Shown here: positions 5,759 through 6,499 of the stretch, piece by piece
How positions within the stretch are numbered: position 1 is the stretch's first letter
Layout of the letters: every line of letters begins with the position of its first letter
Assembly (NCBI GenBank): GCA_029056365.1
Contig: JAIDBM010000019.1
Span: forward strand, 1 to 6,499
Length of the DNA stretch: 6,499 nt
Reading direction: 5' to 3'
DNA from: Muribaculaceae bacterium
GTDB taxonomy: Bacteria; Bacteroidota; Bacteroidia; Bacteroidales; Muribaculaceae
Program-made: the position numbers and the translations under genes
Notes under the pieces: model-generated
The model's database searches: none
Told to the model about the DNA's origin: nothing
What the model saw: only the letters and a program-made list of their open reading frames with translations

Positions 5759-6499
5759 TTAATTACATTCGGTTCCATTGCCGTCACCGGCTATCAGATT
5801 CATAAACGTATGTAGCCCTTTGCTGGCACCTTCCTGAATGTAGGTGCAGCTGTGCGAACATTCATCGGGAAGCGGCACCAACTCCGGATTGATAATCACC
5901 AGCCGACATTTATCAGGAATGGCGGCGAGTAATGCCGCGGCAGGATATACAAGCATAGTGGAACCGACAACCACAAACCAGTCGGCCTGTCTGGTAGCCT
6001 TCAAGGCTTCGCGCCACAGCCCGCTGTCGATATCCTCATCGAAGTAAATCACGTATGGCCGAAGTTGGGAACCGTCAGGAGCCTTGTCGCCCAGACGTAT
6101 GTCGGGATTGGCTCGGTCGACAGGATAAAACAACGACGGGTTGGCGGAAGATGCGTTCTTCAGCGCTTCGCCGTGGAGGTATATTACATTGGTCGAGCCG
6201 GCCCGTGTATGATAGTCATCACCGTTTTGAGTTATGACAGTGACATTGCAGTCCGATTCAAGAGCGGCTATAATCCGGTGTCCGTCGTTAGGCTCATGCT
6301 CCAGTATTGCCCGGCGCATGGGATTGAAAAAATCGAGCATGGCCTGTCGGCGTTGCTTCACATCTTTGCGTTTCCGCCCGTACCATGATTTCAGAGTCGC
6401 CACTTTCTCGTAGTCGATTTCGTTCCATATGCCGCCCTCGCCGCGAAAAGTGGGCAGGCCACTTTCACGGCTCATGCCGGCACCGGTGAAAAACACTAT
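5759..6499 (-). CDS. SIR2 family NAD-dependent deacylase (sirtuin), 5' end beyond window
   Basis: Sirtuins use NAD+ to remove acyl groups from lysine, releasing nicotinamide and O-acyl-ADP-ribose; some bacterial members instead hydrolyse NAD+ or ADP-ribosylate. Counting the first codon in the window (ATA) as 1, I see TGAGMSRESGLPTFRG (5-20), TQNGDDYHTRAGS (90-102), catalytic His109 in YLHGE (107-111), RPYVIYFDE (147-155), GSTMLVYPAA (179-188) and VIINPE (201-206). The frame is open to the edge and the family normally has a few more residues before FTGAGMS, so only about 3-10 residues are missing. No cysteines occur between His109 and the GST motif, so the usual CxxC zinc module is absent, as is common in Bacteroidota sirtuins. 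Several core motifs deviate from that subgroup: FFNPMRR for FYNxRRR (the YxxR acyl-recognition pair), FDE for FGE, GSTM for GTSL and NGD for NVD/NID. It is the first visible gene of unit A. Confidence 0.92.
   Translation of the reverse strand: MVFFTGAGMSRESGLPTFRGEGGIWNEIDYEKVATLKSWYGRKRKDVKQRRQAMLDFFNPMRRAILEHEPNDGHRIIAALESDCNVTVITQNGDDYHTRAGSTNVIYLHGEALKNASSANPSLFYPVDRANPDIRLGDKAPDGSQLRPYVIYFDEDIDSGLWREALKATRQADWFVVVGSTMLVYPAAALLAAIPDKCRLVIINPELVPLPDECSHSCTYIQEGASKGLHTFMNLIAGDGNGTECN

Noticed and set aside
6494..6496. GTG codon as the start of the sirtuin
   Set aside because: It encodes the conserved hydrophobic residue just before FFTGAGMS; the frame is open to the window edge and the real start should lie a few codons further out.

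Overview
The window looks like chromosomal DNA of a Bacteroidota member, probably order Bacteroidales (a gut type such as Muribaculaceae or Bacteroidaceae is plausible, but the sequence cannot decide). The reasons are a GH92 exo-mannosidase, SPII lipoproteins, a zinc-cysteine-free Bacteroidales-type sirtuin, starts without a clear Shine-Dalgarno sequence, and a TAnnTTTG-type -7 promoter element. Every gene I support lies on the minus strand, so transcription runs from position 6499 towards 1. No RNA gene, CRISPR array, insertion sequence or attachment site is visible.

Unit A (6499 to about 3231) has four genes read in this order: a sirtuin cut by the window edge (5759..6499), a 430-aa lipoprotein of unknown function (4452..5744), a 192-aa cytosolic protein of unknown function (3818..4396), and a NADAR/YbiA-like protein (3293..3808). 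Gaps are 14, 55 and 9 nt, and the unit closes with a strong intrinsic terminator at 3231..3259. Both recognisable enzymes belong to NAD/ADP-ribose chemistry: sirtuins consume NAD+ and NADAR proteins cleave ADP-ribose linkages. A shared pathway is therefore possible. The exported lipoprotein in the middle does not fit that idea simply.

Unit B (about 3199 to 1) starts just after that terminator with a candidate promoter. It holds a 308-aa lipoprotein (2234..3160) whose C-terminal half resembles the ETX/MTX2 aerolysin-like fold, a 395-aa PagL-like lipid A deacylase/acyloxyacyl hydrolase-like outer-membrane protein (1054..2241) overlapping it by 8 nt, and a secreted GH92 alpha-mannosidase (1..1015) 38 nt further on and truncated by the window edge. 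All three are predicted to be exported, so the unit points to cell-envelope or external-glycan work. No SusC/SusD pair is present, so this is not a standard polysaccharide utilisation locus within the window.

Gene content is dense. The only notable non-coding stretch is 3161..3292, which holds the terminator and the promoter. The most interesting items are the sirtuin/NADAR neighbourhood, the sirtuin's altered core motifs, the divergent NADAR protein, and the possible pore-forming-fold lipoprotein coupled to a lipid-A-deacylase-like barrel.
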